The translations under genes were made by a program, and so were the position numbers. The notes under the pieces are model-generated. The model had not been told where the DNA came from, did no database searches, and saw nothing but the letters and a program-made list of their open reading frames with translations. Positions 40,261 to 49,750 of a stretch of DNA of 50,059 nucleotides are shown here, one piece after another. The stretch is from Naganishia liquefaciens. Taxonomy: Eukaryota; Basidiomycota; Tremellomycetes; Filobasidiales; Filobasidiaceae. The stretch is taken from NCBI GenBank assembly GCA_013423385.1, contig BLZA01000059.1, positions 1-50,059 on the forward strand, read 5' to 3'. The first letter of the stretch is position 1. Each line of letters opens with the position of its first letter.

Positions 40261-40332
40261 AAGCTCATAATATAACGGTTAGTATACACTCTTGATAAGG
40301 GTGTCGTAGAAGTTCGATTCTTCTTGAGCTTA
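40261..40332 (+). tRNA. trnI: tRNA-Ile(GAU)
   Basis: Acceptor AAGCTCA/TGAGCTT, anticodon loop TTGATAA. It reads AUU/AUC; no tRNA for AUA was found. Confidence 0.93.
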
Positions 40333-40601
40333 TAACTAAAGTTGAACCTTTTGATTCAACAACGAAAATATTACTTTCATCTAAACCATTTACTTATTTC
40401 CCACTATTCGACTTCGGGCGTTAGAAATAGGGTTAAATTGTAGTTTAGAGAAAATGTCATCTTTCGCCCCCGGGCGCTAAATATATTATCTTTATGTTTT
40501 TACGTGAAATGTAAAGTACACTATGACAAAGGCCTCTGCCTAGATAGTATAATCTATGTCACATACTTAAGAACTAACTTAAGTAATTTAATAATCAAAC
40601 T

Positions 40602-42363
40602 ATGCGTCTATTAAAACGAAATACTCTTCTTGGTATTGTTAACAGTTATGTAGTTGATTCACCACAACCTTCTAACCTAAGTTACGCTTGGAACGGTGGG
40701 TCACTACTAGCAACATGTCTAGGAATTCAAATTGTAACAGGAGTAATCCTTGCAATGCACTACACACCTAACGTTGATCTAGCCTTCGTAAGTGTAGAAC
40801 ACAAATAAGTCCGCAGATGTGTTCTTTAAACTTCACTATATACTGGAAAATCTGGAAACAGAAAATCAGTAGGAAACCAAAGCCTATGAGCAAGTAGGTT
40901 CCTTAGAGACTAAATGTGAAGCTTTTAGTATTATGTGCTAAAAGGTGATATAGTCCAATCAAATGTGTGAGCATTTGTGTGAATATTAACTTATTCTTAA
41001 TAAACATGATTATGCGAGATGTAAACTACGGATGGATGATTCGATACATCCACGCTAACGTAGCTTCATTCTTCTTCATCTTCGTATACCTACACATTGG
41101 TCGAGGTCTATACTACGGTTCATACAAATCACCTCGAGCTATTACATGGTCAATCGGTGTGATCATTTTAATCTTAATGATGGCAATTGCCTTCCTTGGA
41201 TACGTACTACCATATGGGCAAATGTCATTATGGGGGGCTACTGTAATTACAAACATGCTATCAGCTATCCCGTGGATTGGGCAAGACTTCGTAGAATTTG
41301 TTTGGGGTGGTTTCTCAGTAAACAATGCTACACTTAACCGATTCTTCTCACTTCACTTTGTATTACCTTTCGTACTAGCAGCTCTAGCTGTAATGCACAT
41401 GATTACTCTTCACCAACACGGAAGTAGTAACCCATTAGGTATCTCAAGTAACGCTGACAAAATCCCAATGCACCCTTACTACCTATTCAAAGATCTAGTA
41501 ACAATCTTCCTATTCTTCCTACTTCTAGCTCTATTCGTATTCTACATGCCAAACGCACTAGGACACAGCGATAACTATATTCCAGCTAACCCAATGCAAA
41601 CTCCACCGTCAATTAACTAAACTAAACTATTTAACACAACCAGCATACCTATCGACATTATTGTGGGAATTTACACCTTACCTTCTATGGTTCGGACTAA
41701 TTCTTCAATGAGCCTACTTAAAGGATCTACTGGTGATAATACAGCAATGTTCGCTATGGGGGAACAGCTTTGTAAAACAGTTGACGTTAAAAAGGGAAAA
41801 ATACATGAATCACTTAGTTAAAGTAAACATGTAGTGTCAGTTTAAACTGCCATGAACGACTATGCAATAATGCACTAGAAAACCCTTCATTCTAAGTCGA
41901 TACGATATTATAATGATGAGATAGTCTAAACAGTGGTGTGAGCTACTGATCTGAATAAGGATAATAATTTTGTGTTCCTGAATGGTACCTTCTACCTTAC
42001 TACGCAATTCTACGGTCAATCCCTAACAAACTTCTAGGAGTTGTAGGAATGCTTGGTTCACTTCTAATCCTTCTAGCTATGCCTATCCTTGATACATCAC
42101 GAGTACGAGGAAGCCAATTCCGACCTCTAATGCGATTCGCTTTCTGGGCTTTCGTAACAGATTTCTTCCTACTAATGTACCTAGGATCACAACACGCTGA
42201 AGAACCATACATTACTGTTGGAGCAATCGCTACAGTATTCTACTTTGCTTGGTTTGTAGTAGTAGTTCCTGTTGTAGGTATTGTTGAAAACACACTCTTT
42301 GATATTTCTCACGACCAAGGAAAATCAGTTTCACCAATTTCACCTGTTTCATCTTCATCATAA
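40602..42363 (+). CDS. cob: Cytochrome b, three exons
   Basis: Haem-binding core of complex III, 398 aa. Exons 40602-40802, 41009-41613, 41973-42363. Haem His pairs lie in exon 2 ([15 protein letters not shown] and [16 protein letters not shown]). The PEWY quinol-site motif opens exon 3, right after intron 2. Intron 1 sits between VEH and IMRDVNYGW with P1 GAACAC/GTGTTC, a case where the 5' exon ends in C. The stop TAA begins the C-rich 3' motif. Confidence 0.96.
40803..41008 (+). other. Group I intron cob-i1, no ORF
   Basis: 206 nt. P1 is GAACAC with GTGTTC; the core has AAATCAGTAGGAAACC, CTTAGAGACTAAATG and GATATAGTCC. Confidence 0.88.
41614..41972 (+). other. Group I intron cob-i2
   Basis: 359 nt. 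It splits the Ile codon before VPEWY; ends in G. The core at the 3' end has AACGACTATGCAATA and GAGATAGTCTAAACAGTGG. A short open frame lies inside. Confidence 0.84.
41687..41821 (+). other. Short open frame in cob-i2, unrecognised
   Basis: 44 codons from ATG, open upstream to about 41646. It includes [21 protein letters not shown] do not recognise it; the context suggests the stump of a deleted intron ORF. Confidence 0.3.
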
Positions 42364-42373
42364 TCCCCTTTTT
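42361..42373 (+). terminator. C-rich 3' motif of cob
   Basis: TAATCCCCTTTTT beginning at the stop codon itself. Confidence 0.6.
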
Positions 42374-42397
42374 ACAATTAACCCGGTCATGTAAAAG

Positions 42398-42445
42398 AGT
42401 GAAGAGTGAAGAGTGAAGAGTGAAGAGTGAAGAGTGAAGAGTGAA
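42398..42445. repeat. Heptamer tandem repeat GAGTGAA
   Basis: About six copies of AGAGTGA downstream of cob. Confidence 0.9.
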
Positions 42446-42517
42446 AGAATTTTATTCTCTCTCTAGCTTTTTTTTACGCACCCCGAACGATAATTTGATA
42501 GTAAAAGTAACATAATA

Positions 42518-42589
42518 GGCAATTCTAGTTCAGTGGTAGAACACTCCATTGTGGTTGGAGACACCTCAGTTCGATTCTGTGGTTTTGCC
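42518..42589 (+). tRNA. trnH: tRNA-His(GUG)
   Basis: Anticodon stem CTCCA/TGGAG with loop TTGTGGT; the extra 5' G opposite C73 that marks tRNA-His is encoded. The acceptor stem has U.U at pairs 5 and 6, and the T-stem has another U.U. It is the only trnH found, so it is presumably used despite these mismatches. Confidence 0.85.
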
Positions 42590-43168
42590 CATGTACAATC
42601 AAGACCTATAAAGCTGGTCTGTACTAATTTACAGATAGGAAGGTCCGAAACCATTATAACCATGTTTACTTTGCTTGTCTTTAGCGGCCTGGCCGACAAT
42701 AGATGCAGAAGTAAAACAACTTGAGTTGTGGATAATTTACAGGATTCTCTTTTCTTTTGCCCTCTCGGATACTAGAAAGATTATATGCAATTGATATCTC
42801 ATGGTTGGTTATTTTTCCGCTCCCTTTTCTCAATCTTAACATTAACAGAAAATAGTGAATCTGGTATTTTACATCATCGGTATAGAAGTGCCCCTATATG
42901 TTATAGTTAGAAAGATATAGTAGTAATACGGAATTTAATATGAAATATAGTTAATCAGCTTACTCTAATTCGCTCTTGTTCTATTCCAGATAAAATGAGG
43001 TGCATGCTTTAATATTATTAGAACAGTCGCGCCTGGCGCACGATAGCTATTTCACTTTCTGGTACCTTTAAGGTGTGAAATGGTGTCTATAATATTATCA
43101 ATAAAGCTATTGATCGGTTAGAGATATACTAAATTTGGCCTATTTAGTTCTGATTGTACTTCCCCATA
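42590..43168. other. Intergenic region trnH-trnM
   Basis: 579 nt, no gene seen. A short GGCC palindrome is at 42683-42696; the rest is AT-rich with no clear repeats. Confidence 0.45.
42683..42696. repeat. GGCC palindrome (family A)
   Basis: AGCGGCCTGGCCGA, short form. Confidence 0.7.
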
Positions 43169-43241
43169 GCCGAAATAGTTTAGTCGGTTAAAACATATCA
43201 CTCATAACGATATAACATAGGTTCAAATCCTTTTTTCGGCA
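43169..43241 (+). tRNA. trnM: tRNA-Met(CAU), elongator-like
   Basis: Acceptor GCCGAAA/TTTCGGC, anticodon loop CTCATAA. The D-arm AGTTTAGTCGGTTAAAACA resembles the elongator tRNA-Met of yeast mitochondria. Confidence 0.88.
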
Positions 43242-43519
43242 TCCTATAACTTTTCACCTCTCTATTTCACACTAGAGTGCAATAGTTAAATATAAAGTAG
43301 TAGTGAATCCCATATTTACTAGTATCGCCCCTTTGACCACCTTCCCCATCAAGTGTGAGTGTGAGTGTGAGTGAGGGCGAGTAGTAGTATTACAAGCATA
43401 GTATCTCTTGTTCTTTTTGATTGCTTTTACCTTTCATAGAACAGTTGGTTCATTTGAGCCCATACTTACTTATCGATTATGTCATCAAGTAAGAAGAGAA
43501 GAGATTAATTAATATATAG

Positions 43520-44260
43520 ATGAATAACAAATACCTTTCAGTACCTTCAACATTCTTACCTGGAGTATCTGGTGGATTAAGTACACCATTAGCATCATTC
43601 TCGCCTTATTCCGGGGGGGCTAAAGCAAATGTTAACGCACAACGGGTAGCTACTAAATTAATTGCGAACTTCTTCTCTAAACCTCTAGCAACTGAAGTAC
43701 ATGCATTAGCAAGTAAACCAGTATTTAGTGTATCAGGAGATAAAGTAGTAATTAATGTTTTCTACTACCTAGCAGACAAAAAAGCATTAAACAATAGCAG
43801 TATTAACAGTCTAGGTCAAGTATTAAGTAAACTATTCAAACAACCAGTAGAATTACGATTTGTTCGATTACATTACCCTTATCTAGATAGTTATATTTTA
43901 GCTCAATACATTGCCATTAACACAGCCAAATATAACTTTACACGAATTCAACGAGCTATTTTTGGTGCATTACAATTCCCAGTACTTAAAGCATCAGAAG
44001 CGCCTGTGGCGACAGAAGATACAACATTACCATCATACATTACTGGTATGAAAATTCGTATCTCTGGTCGATTAACAACTCAACGATCAGTACCACGACA
44101 AACAGTACAAACAGCACAAGTAGGTTCATTCTCTAGTTCACATATTCCGTCAAACAGTAAAGCTTCTGGTATTATTAGTTCAGCATCATTTTCAACTAAA
44201 AACCAAAAAGGTGCTTTTACAGTTAAAGTATGGATTAGTCAAGTAGCTAACACATCATAA
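43520..44260 (+). CDS. rps3: Mitochondrial ribosomal protein S3
   Basis: Small-subunit ribosomal protein, 246 aa, free-standing and not inside an rnl intron. The C-terminus GMKIRISGRLTTQR and KNQKGAFTVKVWISQ is the conserved Rps3 domain; the N-terminal part (AQRVATKLIANFFSKPL) is more diverged, as usual. All Arg codons are CGN. The stop TAA begins the C-rich motif, followed by a GCGCCC/GGGCGA hairpin. A var1-type assignment is less likely because the Rps3 core is clear. Confidence 0.93.
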   Translation: MNNKYLSVPSTFLPGVSGGLSTPLASFSPYSGGAKANVNAQRVATKLIANFFSKPLATEVHALASKPVFSVSGDKVVINVFYYLADKKALNNSSINSLGQVLSKLFKQPVELRFVRLHYPYLDSYILAQYIAINTAKYNFTRIQRAIFGALQFPVLKASEAPVATEDTTLPSYITGMKIRISGRLTTQRSVPRQTVQTAQVGSFSSSHIPSNSKASGIISSASFSTKNQKGAFTVKVWISQVANTS

Positions 44261-44269
44261 TCCCCTTTC
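44258..44269 (+). terminator. C-rich 3' motif of rps3
   Basis: TAATCCCCTTTC from the stop codon on, then AGCGCCCGAGGGGCGAGCGC. Confidence 0.6.
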
Positions 44270-44270
44270 A

Positions 44271-44324
44271 GCGCCCGAGGGGCGAGCGCCCTCCCCCTCC
44301 CCCCAGGGGTGAGGGGTGAGGTGC
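44271..44324. repeat. C/G-rich hairpins after rps3 (family B)
   Basis: GCGCCCGAGGGGCG followed by a C-rich/G-rich hairpin with loop CCCAGG. Confidence 0.75.
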
Positions 44325-44389
44325 GAGTATTAAGAGTGAGCTAAAAGAGTATAATGGCTAGCTATTTAATAGTAGAGATAAAAGCAATT

Positions 44390-44458
44390 GCGAAGTAGTG
44401 TAACGGTAACATAACAGTCTCATGAACTGTTGTCCGAGGTTCGACTCCTTGCTTCGCG
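44390..44458 (+). tRNA. trnM: tRNA-Met(CAU), initiator-like
   Basis: Acceptor GCGAAGT/GCTTCGC, anticodon stem ACAGT/ACTGT with loop CTCATGA. The D-arm GTGTAACGGTAACAT resembles the yeast mitochondrial initiator. Confidence 0.88.
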
Positions 44459-44518
44459 TTATTAATTTTCTAACAATCTATTAGGTCTCTAAAAGAATAG
44501 TCAACCGCGATCAATAAA

Positions 44519-44589
44519 GGTTCCTTCGTATATAGGTAATACTTCTGCCCTTCACGCAGATAAAAGGGGTTCGAATCCCCTAGGAGCTG
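44519..44589 (+). tRNA. trnE: tRNA-Glu(UUC)
   Basis: Acceptor GGTTCCT/AGGAGCT, anticodon stem TCTGC/GCAGA with loop CCTTCAC. Confidence 0.93.
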
Positions 44590-44663
44590 CATAATGATAT
44601 AGTAATATAATCTCTCTCTAACTATCGAATAATAGCTGACCCTTCATATACTTTCTAATGGAA

Positions 44664-44735
44664 GCCTTCATCGTATAATGGCTATTACGGTAATCTTGTA
44701 AATTACATACGGGAGTTCGATTCTCTCTGAAGGCA
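44664..44735 (+). tRNA. trnT: tRNA-Thr(UGU)
   Basis: Acceptor GCCTTCA/TGAAGGC, anticodon stem GTAAT/ATTAC with loop CTTGTAA. Confidence 0.94.
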
Positions 44736-44773
44736 AATATAATGATAAGTTAAGTTAGTTCTTTAATGACCTA

Positions 44774-44846
44774 TGGGTTATAGGGTAATTGGCAACCCAG
44801 TGCTTTTTGGTAGCATTAATTGGGAGTTCGAATCTTCCTAACCCAG
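44774..44846 (+). tRNA. trnQ: tRNA-Gln(UUG)
   Basis: Acceptor TGGGTTA/TAACCCA, anticodon loop TTTTGGT. Confidence 0.93.
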
Positions 44847-44874
44847 ATCATAAGATATAAGATATAAAATATAC

Positions 44875-44948
44875 CGCCCCCTCCCCCCTTCCCCACCCTC
44901 CCCACCCGGGGGTGTGAGGGTGTGAGGGGTGTGAGGGGTGAGGGCGAT
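44875..44948. repeat. CCCCACC/GGTGTGAGG element (family C)
   Basis: A C-rich arm, CCCGGGGG centre and repeated GTGTGAGGG, between trnQ and trnK. Confidence 0.75.
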
Positions 44949-44952
44949 AGAA

Positions 44953-45025
44953 GGGAGTATAACTCAATAGGTAGAGTGAGAAGCTTTTAACTTCTAAGTT
45001 ATTGGTTCGATCCCAATTGCTCCCA
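44953..45025 (+). tRNA. trnK: tRNA-Lys(UUU)
   Basis: Acceptor GGGAGTA/TGCTCCC, anticodon stem AGAAG/CTTCT with loop CTTTTAA. Confidence 0.94.
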
Positions 45026-45118
45026 TCATCAAAGATTTCACGTTTTCTATCACCAGATAAGAGATCAGGTAAATTAGTAAGGCAACTATTATATACCATT
45101 CCCTATCTAATAACCAAT

Positions 45119-45204
45119 GGAAGAGCACATGCTAAGGCGAGGCGGTCTCGGTTGCTAACTGAGCGGGTGATAAACCCTTAGGAGTTCGAATCTCCTCTCT
45201 TCCG
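45119..45204 (+). tRNA. trnS: tRNA-Ser(GCU)
   Basis: Acceptor GGAAGAG/CTCTTCC, anticodon loop TTGCTAA, long variable arm. Last of the trnM-E-T-Q-K-S cluster. Confidence 0.94.
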
Positions 45205-45650
45205 AACATAACATAACATAACATAATAAATGAATAATATTTAGGTAAGAGTGGTTGTATTAAACTCTTTTAATTCCATTTTTCATTTGTCGGCCATCTA
45301 TATCTATATCTATATCTATATGTTGTCTCTCTCTCTCCCCACTTCGCTAATAAACATGACACGACACAACAAACGCTGAATATAATATAATAGAGATAAC
45401 TATCAATAAAAAAATTTAGAGATAAAAGTAAGGGGGGTACTTGAAATCCGGGCACTTTAGAAATTCAGATAATAAATTTTTCATTTATAGCCGCTATTTC
45501 GGGCTACTATTTTATATTTACGGGTAATGATGAAGTTATAAACGTGGTTGAGTTTTGATCTAGCCCTTCCTTTCGGACAATTAATATAATTACGGCAAGA
45601 GAGAACTCATGTTTTGCTTAAACTTTTTCTCTCTTTATTATTAATAGTGT

Positions 45651-45662
45651 AAAGGTGATTAA
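45651..45662 (-). terminator. Decayed C-rich 3' motif after the atp6 tail copy
   Basis: TTAATCACCTTT on the minus strand, one base from TTAATCCCCTTT, about 40 nt past the stop of the displaced atp6 tail. Confidence 0.5.
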
Positions 45663-45674
45663 GGATAAGTTGTA

Positions 45675-45702
<28 letters not shown>

Positions 45703-45707
<5 letters not shown>

Positions 45708-45822
45708 GTAGATCGATAACATCTTTCAGAAAGCTACATACTAGAATTGACAATACGTAAGGTTGGATTAAATAAACAGCTAGTTCTAGTCCAATTAAAA
45801 CTACGAAAGGAATTAGAGTTAG
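45703..45822 (-). pseudogene. Second, displaced atp6 3' end
   Basis: Reads in one open frame LTLIPFVVLIGLELAVYLIQ ... SILVCSFLKDVIDLH then TAA, against LIPFAIFVALIGLELAVSVIQ ... SILVCSYLKDAIDLH of atp6. About 40 codons, three residues shorter. No stop inside, so decay is mild. Upstream homology ends near 45825. It lies on the same strand as atp6, 3 kb past its end. Confidence 0.85.
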
Positions 45823-46140
45823 AGTTAACTTTATATTTTGTGAACACCAATTTAATGAGGCTAGGTAAATAATTTGGTTTGGTTGTTGATGATAAGTGAA
45901 AACACCTTAGCGGAGAAAGAAAAGAAATCTCGAGATTTGTATTTTAGAATAGCTATAGTAGAATTATTAGCTATTGGAGTGTAATTAGTACCTTAGTTAG
46001 CTACTTCTCCCCTGTACTGAGGGGGTCCCTTTTGTAGGGGGAGGGGGAAGGGAGATCCTATTAAATAACCCTAGTTCCGTTAATGGTTAAGATAATTAAT
46101 GGTTAGAGAAAACTTAGATAAAGCCTTAGTAAGCTTTTGT

Positions 46141-46188
46141 GCGCCCCTCCCCCCCTTCCCCACCCGGGGGTGTGAGGGGTGAGGGCGA
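46141..46188. repeat. CCCCACC/GGGTGTGAGG element (family C)
   Basis: A C-rich arm and GGGGTGTGAGGGG arm, ending AGGGCGA. Confidence 0.72.
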
Positions 46189-46620
46189 CATGGACAAAAG
46201 ATGGAGAAGGCGACTTATTTAGGTAGCCATGTCCAGTTAATCTCCCAAGGTCGATTAGTGCTTAGAGAAAGTTAAATAACAACAAGATAAATTCCGAACC
46301 TTACAATAACCAAATCGTAATAAATAGGGTTGGTTAAAGGGGGGGTGGGTAAACTATAAATGAGCATTAGAGTAGAGAGAGAAAATATTCTGATTATAAA
46401 GGATTTGCTTTCTATTGAAAAGTTAGTGTAAGTTGACCTTGTGTTATATCCCGTGGTCTAATTAACATAACATAACATAACATAACATAATATCTTATAC
46501 ACTATAGTTTTTGGAGTGCCGGCGAACAAAAGGGAGAAGGTAATTACGCCTATCACTTTAACTTATATAATATAATATAATAAAAGAGAGATACGTTACC
46601 TTTTCATAGTTTCTTTAGTT

Positions 46621-46682
46621 CTCTCTCTCTAGAATGGCGCTCTTCTAAACTGATTATTTAGGTTCGATTCCTAAAGGAGATT
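46621..46682 (+). pseudogene. Decayed tRNA, possibly tRNA-Arg(UCU)
   Basis: An intact T-arm TTAGG/TTCGATT/CCTAA follows an anticodon-loop-like CTTCTAA (UCU) and a D-loop-like AGAATGG. The acceptor 3' strand AGGAGAT pairs with CTCTCTC at only five of seven positions. The D and anticodon stems do not form and the whole is about 10 nt too short. No AGA/AGG codons were seen that would need it. Confidence 0.4.
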
Positions 46683-46997
46683 AAGTAAGGTAAGGTAAGG
46701 TAAAGTAAAGTAAAGTAAAATAAGGTTATTTAGGTTGTTAAGAAAGAAAGAAAAGTAAGTACTAAGTGAGTTTTTTCCTGATTTGTTTTCTGTTTTTTGT
46801 TCACGAGATCATTACTATAGTTAATAGTAAAGTAAAGTAAAATAAAGTTAACTAATACCAAAATGTTTTCTCACTTCTACTTCACTAATGAACACTTGGT
46901 CCGGCTTGTGTTCACGAGAGCCAAACACAAAGAAACGCCTTTTTACTTTTGTTAGTTGCCTGGTAACTTTCCTCATTATTGAATGGAAAAGCCAAGC

Positions 46998-47860
46998 CAA
47001 GCCAATCCATGTTGCTATAGATAGAACATCTCTAATGATTTTACTGCTTCTTTAGGCGATAGATAAGTACCAATTGGGTTAAGCTGGTTGTCTAGAACAG
47101 TTACTTTAACTTTATTAAGAGGTAATTTGTTGAAGAAGGTAGTAAGTGGTTGGTTCGAGGAGAAAATAGGAACAAAGGATATTTACACTTTTTCGGAGAT
47201 TTCTTAGAGATGAGATATTGCTAGAACTAGTGAACCTTTCTAGTAAGAGAGTAATAAGTTAATAAGTTAATAAGTTAATAAGTTAATAAGTTAATAAGTT
47301 AATAAGTTAATAAGTTAATAGAGAAGAGAAGAGAAGAGAGACAAGTTGTCTCTAGTAATGGCGTAAGTCTAGTCTAGTCTAGTCTAGTCTAGTCATATTT
47401 CCTGGATTAACTTAACTTATAATGTTGGAGAGGTTAGGTTACTAAAAGTATTGTTGCTCCCTAGAATTGTTTTCTGGTTTTTAGTGATCAATAAAAGCTT
47501 GTTCCTGTTGCCCTATTTTTTAAGTAGCCCTCTCTCGTTACTTTACCGCCCTACACAATTTGCCAAGATTAGGTTAAACAGTTATTGCCTGATTATTAGT
47601 TAGTTAGAAATAATGGTACCCTATCTAGATCTGAGATATTGTGAGATCGAACCCTTTGGTCTTTTTCACCGCTTGATAATGGTTATATAACTTTAACTTT
47701 ATCTACTGGTTTTTTAGTAGAAAGAAATAATGGCGTAACAACCTCAGTTGTCTAGCAAGTTATCACACTTTTCGGCCCTAGAAGAGACAAACAAAACAAC
47801 AGTAGTGGTGTAGAACTGTTACCAATTGCTAACTACATTCTATGTTATGTTATTTCTAAT
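46998..47860 (-). pseudogene. GIY-YIG endonuclease debris downstream of atp6
   Basis: Minus-strand pieces in the expected order: IGNSSTPLLL near 47800 (YIG-like), EQAFIDH and KPENN near 47490 (region of the catalytic Glu), and KVTVLDNQLNPIGTYLSPKE near 47090 (NUMOD-like). Several breaks and microsatellite insertions separate them. The position between atp6 and its displaced tail matches the free-standing GIY-YIG gene at 27516. Confidence 0.6.
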
Positions 47861-47894
47861 CTATTTATCTCTCTCTTTCTGGTTTCTGGGCTAT

Positions 47895-47932
<38 letters not shown>

Positions 47933-48197
47933 TCCCGAACCACTTCACCGTTGCTTACTCACCAAGGAATTATCTCTTATTTCTTATTTATTATGTTTAA
48001 TCTCTTATCTCTTATCTCTTATCTCTTATCTCTTTAGCGGTAGAAGACAAGTGTGAAGTTGCCGAATTTGAAGAAAAGCAAAAGTAGTTAATTGCACTCG
48101 ATCGCTGATAGATAATGTAATAGGTGCCCCTGTGGTGTGGTGGGGTCGTAGGGGATTGCTGGTTAATGAGTTAAGTTAAGTTAAGTAAGTTAAGTTT

Positions 48198-48210
48198 TCG
48201 GCCAGGCCGC
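48198..48210. repeat. GGCC palindrome (family A)
   Basis: TCGGCCAGGCCGC within a TAAGT repeat field. Confidence 0.68.
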
Positions 48211-48768
48211 ATAAGTTAAGTGCACTAAGTTTGTTTAAAGTAGCTAAAGTTAAAATTAAAGTTAAAGTTAAAGTTACGTTAAATGCTACACACTATCAAA
48301 TGTAACCAAGAACAGGTAAAATAACCACTATAACCACTATAACCACTACTAGCTTAATTAAGTACTGCCTAGTAGTGTAGTGTAAAAGAGAGAAAGAGAT
48401 GAGATATACTACTGCTAATGGCTAAACAACGAGTTGTATGGTTTTTTACTCTCTTAGTGAATATCTACCTTAACCTATAAACACTAGAACTACTGCAAGT
48501 AATCAACTAAACACTGCAATTGCGATCTAATAAGGGATAATGGTGCTATCTAAGTAGAAATCGAGTAGAAACATTACAAATAGAATTAGTTGATAAAGTG
48601 TGATATTACAGTGATTGGCTAGATAATTCGGTACAGTTGGAATATAGTCTAATAGATAACCTATTATATTAAAAGAGACAGATAATAAAGTTAAGTATAT
48701 GATTGAACATAACATAACATAACATAACATATTACAGGGCCCCCACTTTCCATAGCTATAAGTTATCT

Positions 48769-48780
48769 AAAGGGGATTAA
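48769..48780 (-). terminator. C-rich 3' motif of atp8-atp6
   Basis: TTAATCCCCTTT on the minus strand, 29 nt past the atp6 stop, the same distance as for cox1. Confidence 0.6.
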
Positions 48781-48808
48781 AAACAATAGATACATCTTAC
48801 TGTTAGTG

Positions 48809-49570
48809 TTAGTGTAGGTCAATAGCATCTTTTAGGTAGCTACATACTAGAATTGAAAATACGTATGCTTGGATTACTGATACTGCTAGTTCTAGTCCAA
48901 TTAGTGCTACGAAGATAGCGAAAGGAATTAGAGTTACTGCACCTACTACTAGGCTAGTTGTGAATAGTTGAGCCAGGAATGTTGATAGGATTTTTAGTAG
49001 AGTGTGACCCGCTACCATGTTGGCGAATAGCCGAACCCCAAGTGATACTGCTCGAGCTAAGTATGAAATTAATTCGATAAGAACTAGTAGAGGTACTAGA
49101 GCTAGAGGTGTTCCTGATGGAATGAAGAATGAGAAGAAGTGAACTCCGTGTCGTTGTAGCCCTAAGATAGTTACACCAAGGAAAATAATTACTGATAGAC
49201 CAATTGATACGATAACTGAAGTAGTTACTGTGAATCCGTATGGCACGTTCCCGTTAAGGTTAGCAATAATTACGAAGAAGAATAGAGAGTAGATAAACGG
49301 AACGTAAATTTCGTTTGCCGCTCCTACATTGTCTCGTACCATTGCGTGGATTGAAGCGTAAGCACTTTCTAGAGCGATACTCCATTTGCTTGGGATTAGT
49401 TTGTGGTTGTTGTTTGCAATAATGTGCAGACCTAGTACTAGGAATACTACAATTAGTGAGTATAGACCTAGGTTTGTTAGTGATAGGTTAAATTGACCTA
49501 GAATAGGGGCGTTAAGCCCAACGAAGCTAGTAACTTCGAATTGTTCTAATGGTGAGTTAATGAAGAACAT
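48809..49570 (-). CDS. atp6: ATP synthase subunit 6 (a)
   Basis: Proton-channel subunit of Fo, 253 aa. GVRLFANMVAGHTLLKI near residue 180 holds the essential Arg. The C-terminal block LIGLELAVSVIQAYVFSIL matches the family. N-terminus MFFINSPLEQFEV. The gene is intact, but a second, diverged copy of its last 40 codons lies at 45703, so its present tail may have been supplied by a mobile element. Transcribed with atp8 upstream; no 3' motif lies between them. Confidence 0.96.
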   Translation of the reverse strand: MFFINSPLEQFEVTSFVGLNAPILGQFNLSLTNLGLYSLIVVFLVLGLHIIANNNHKLIPSKWSIALESAYASIHAMVRDNVGAANEIYVPFIYSLFFFVIIANLNGNVPYGFTVTTSVIVSIGLSVIIFLGVTILGLQRHGVHFFSFFIPSGTPLALVPLLVLIELISYLARAVSLGVRLFANMVAGHTLLKILSTFLAQLFTTSLVVGAVTLIPFAIFVALIGLELAVSVIQAYVFSILVCSYLKDAIDLH

Positions 49571-49750
49571 TTTTCATAAAGAAGAAAATTAGAGACTAAG
49601 CTCTAAATAATGGTGCTTGTGTATGAACTATATGTGTAAATATAGACCTTTATATTAACACCTTAGGGAGCCGTAGTAGACCATAGATGTTAAATGTCGC
49701 CCTCAACTTTCATTTAATAAGAAGAGGACGATAAGTTAGGATTATCTAAC

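Larger units (their letters stand above)
45205..48808. other. Repeat-rich region between trnS and atp6
   Basis: 3.6 kb with no intact gene. Many microsatellites: ATCTAT (45297), AGTT (45677), CATAA (46463), TAATAAGT (47250-47321), AGTCT (47367), AAT (47896), CTTATCT (48004). It also holds the second atp6 3' end, GIY-YIG debris and a decayed tRNA, listed separately. Confidence 0.75.

Noticed and set aside
48527-48730. Minus-strand hydrophobic open frame after atp6
   Set aside because: AT-rich, begins in a CATAA repeat, no recognisable family; at most element debris.
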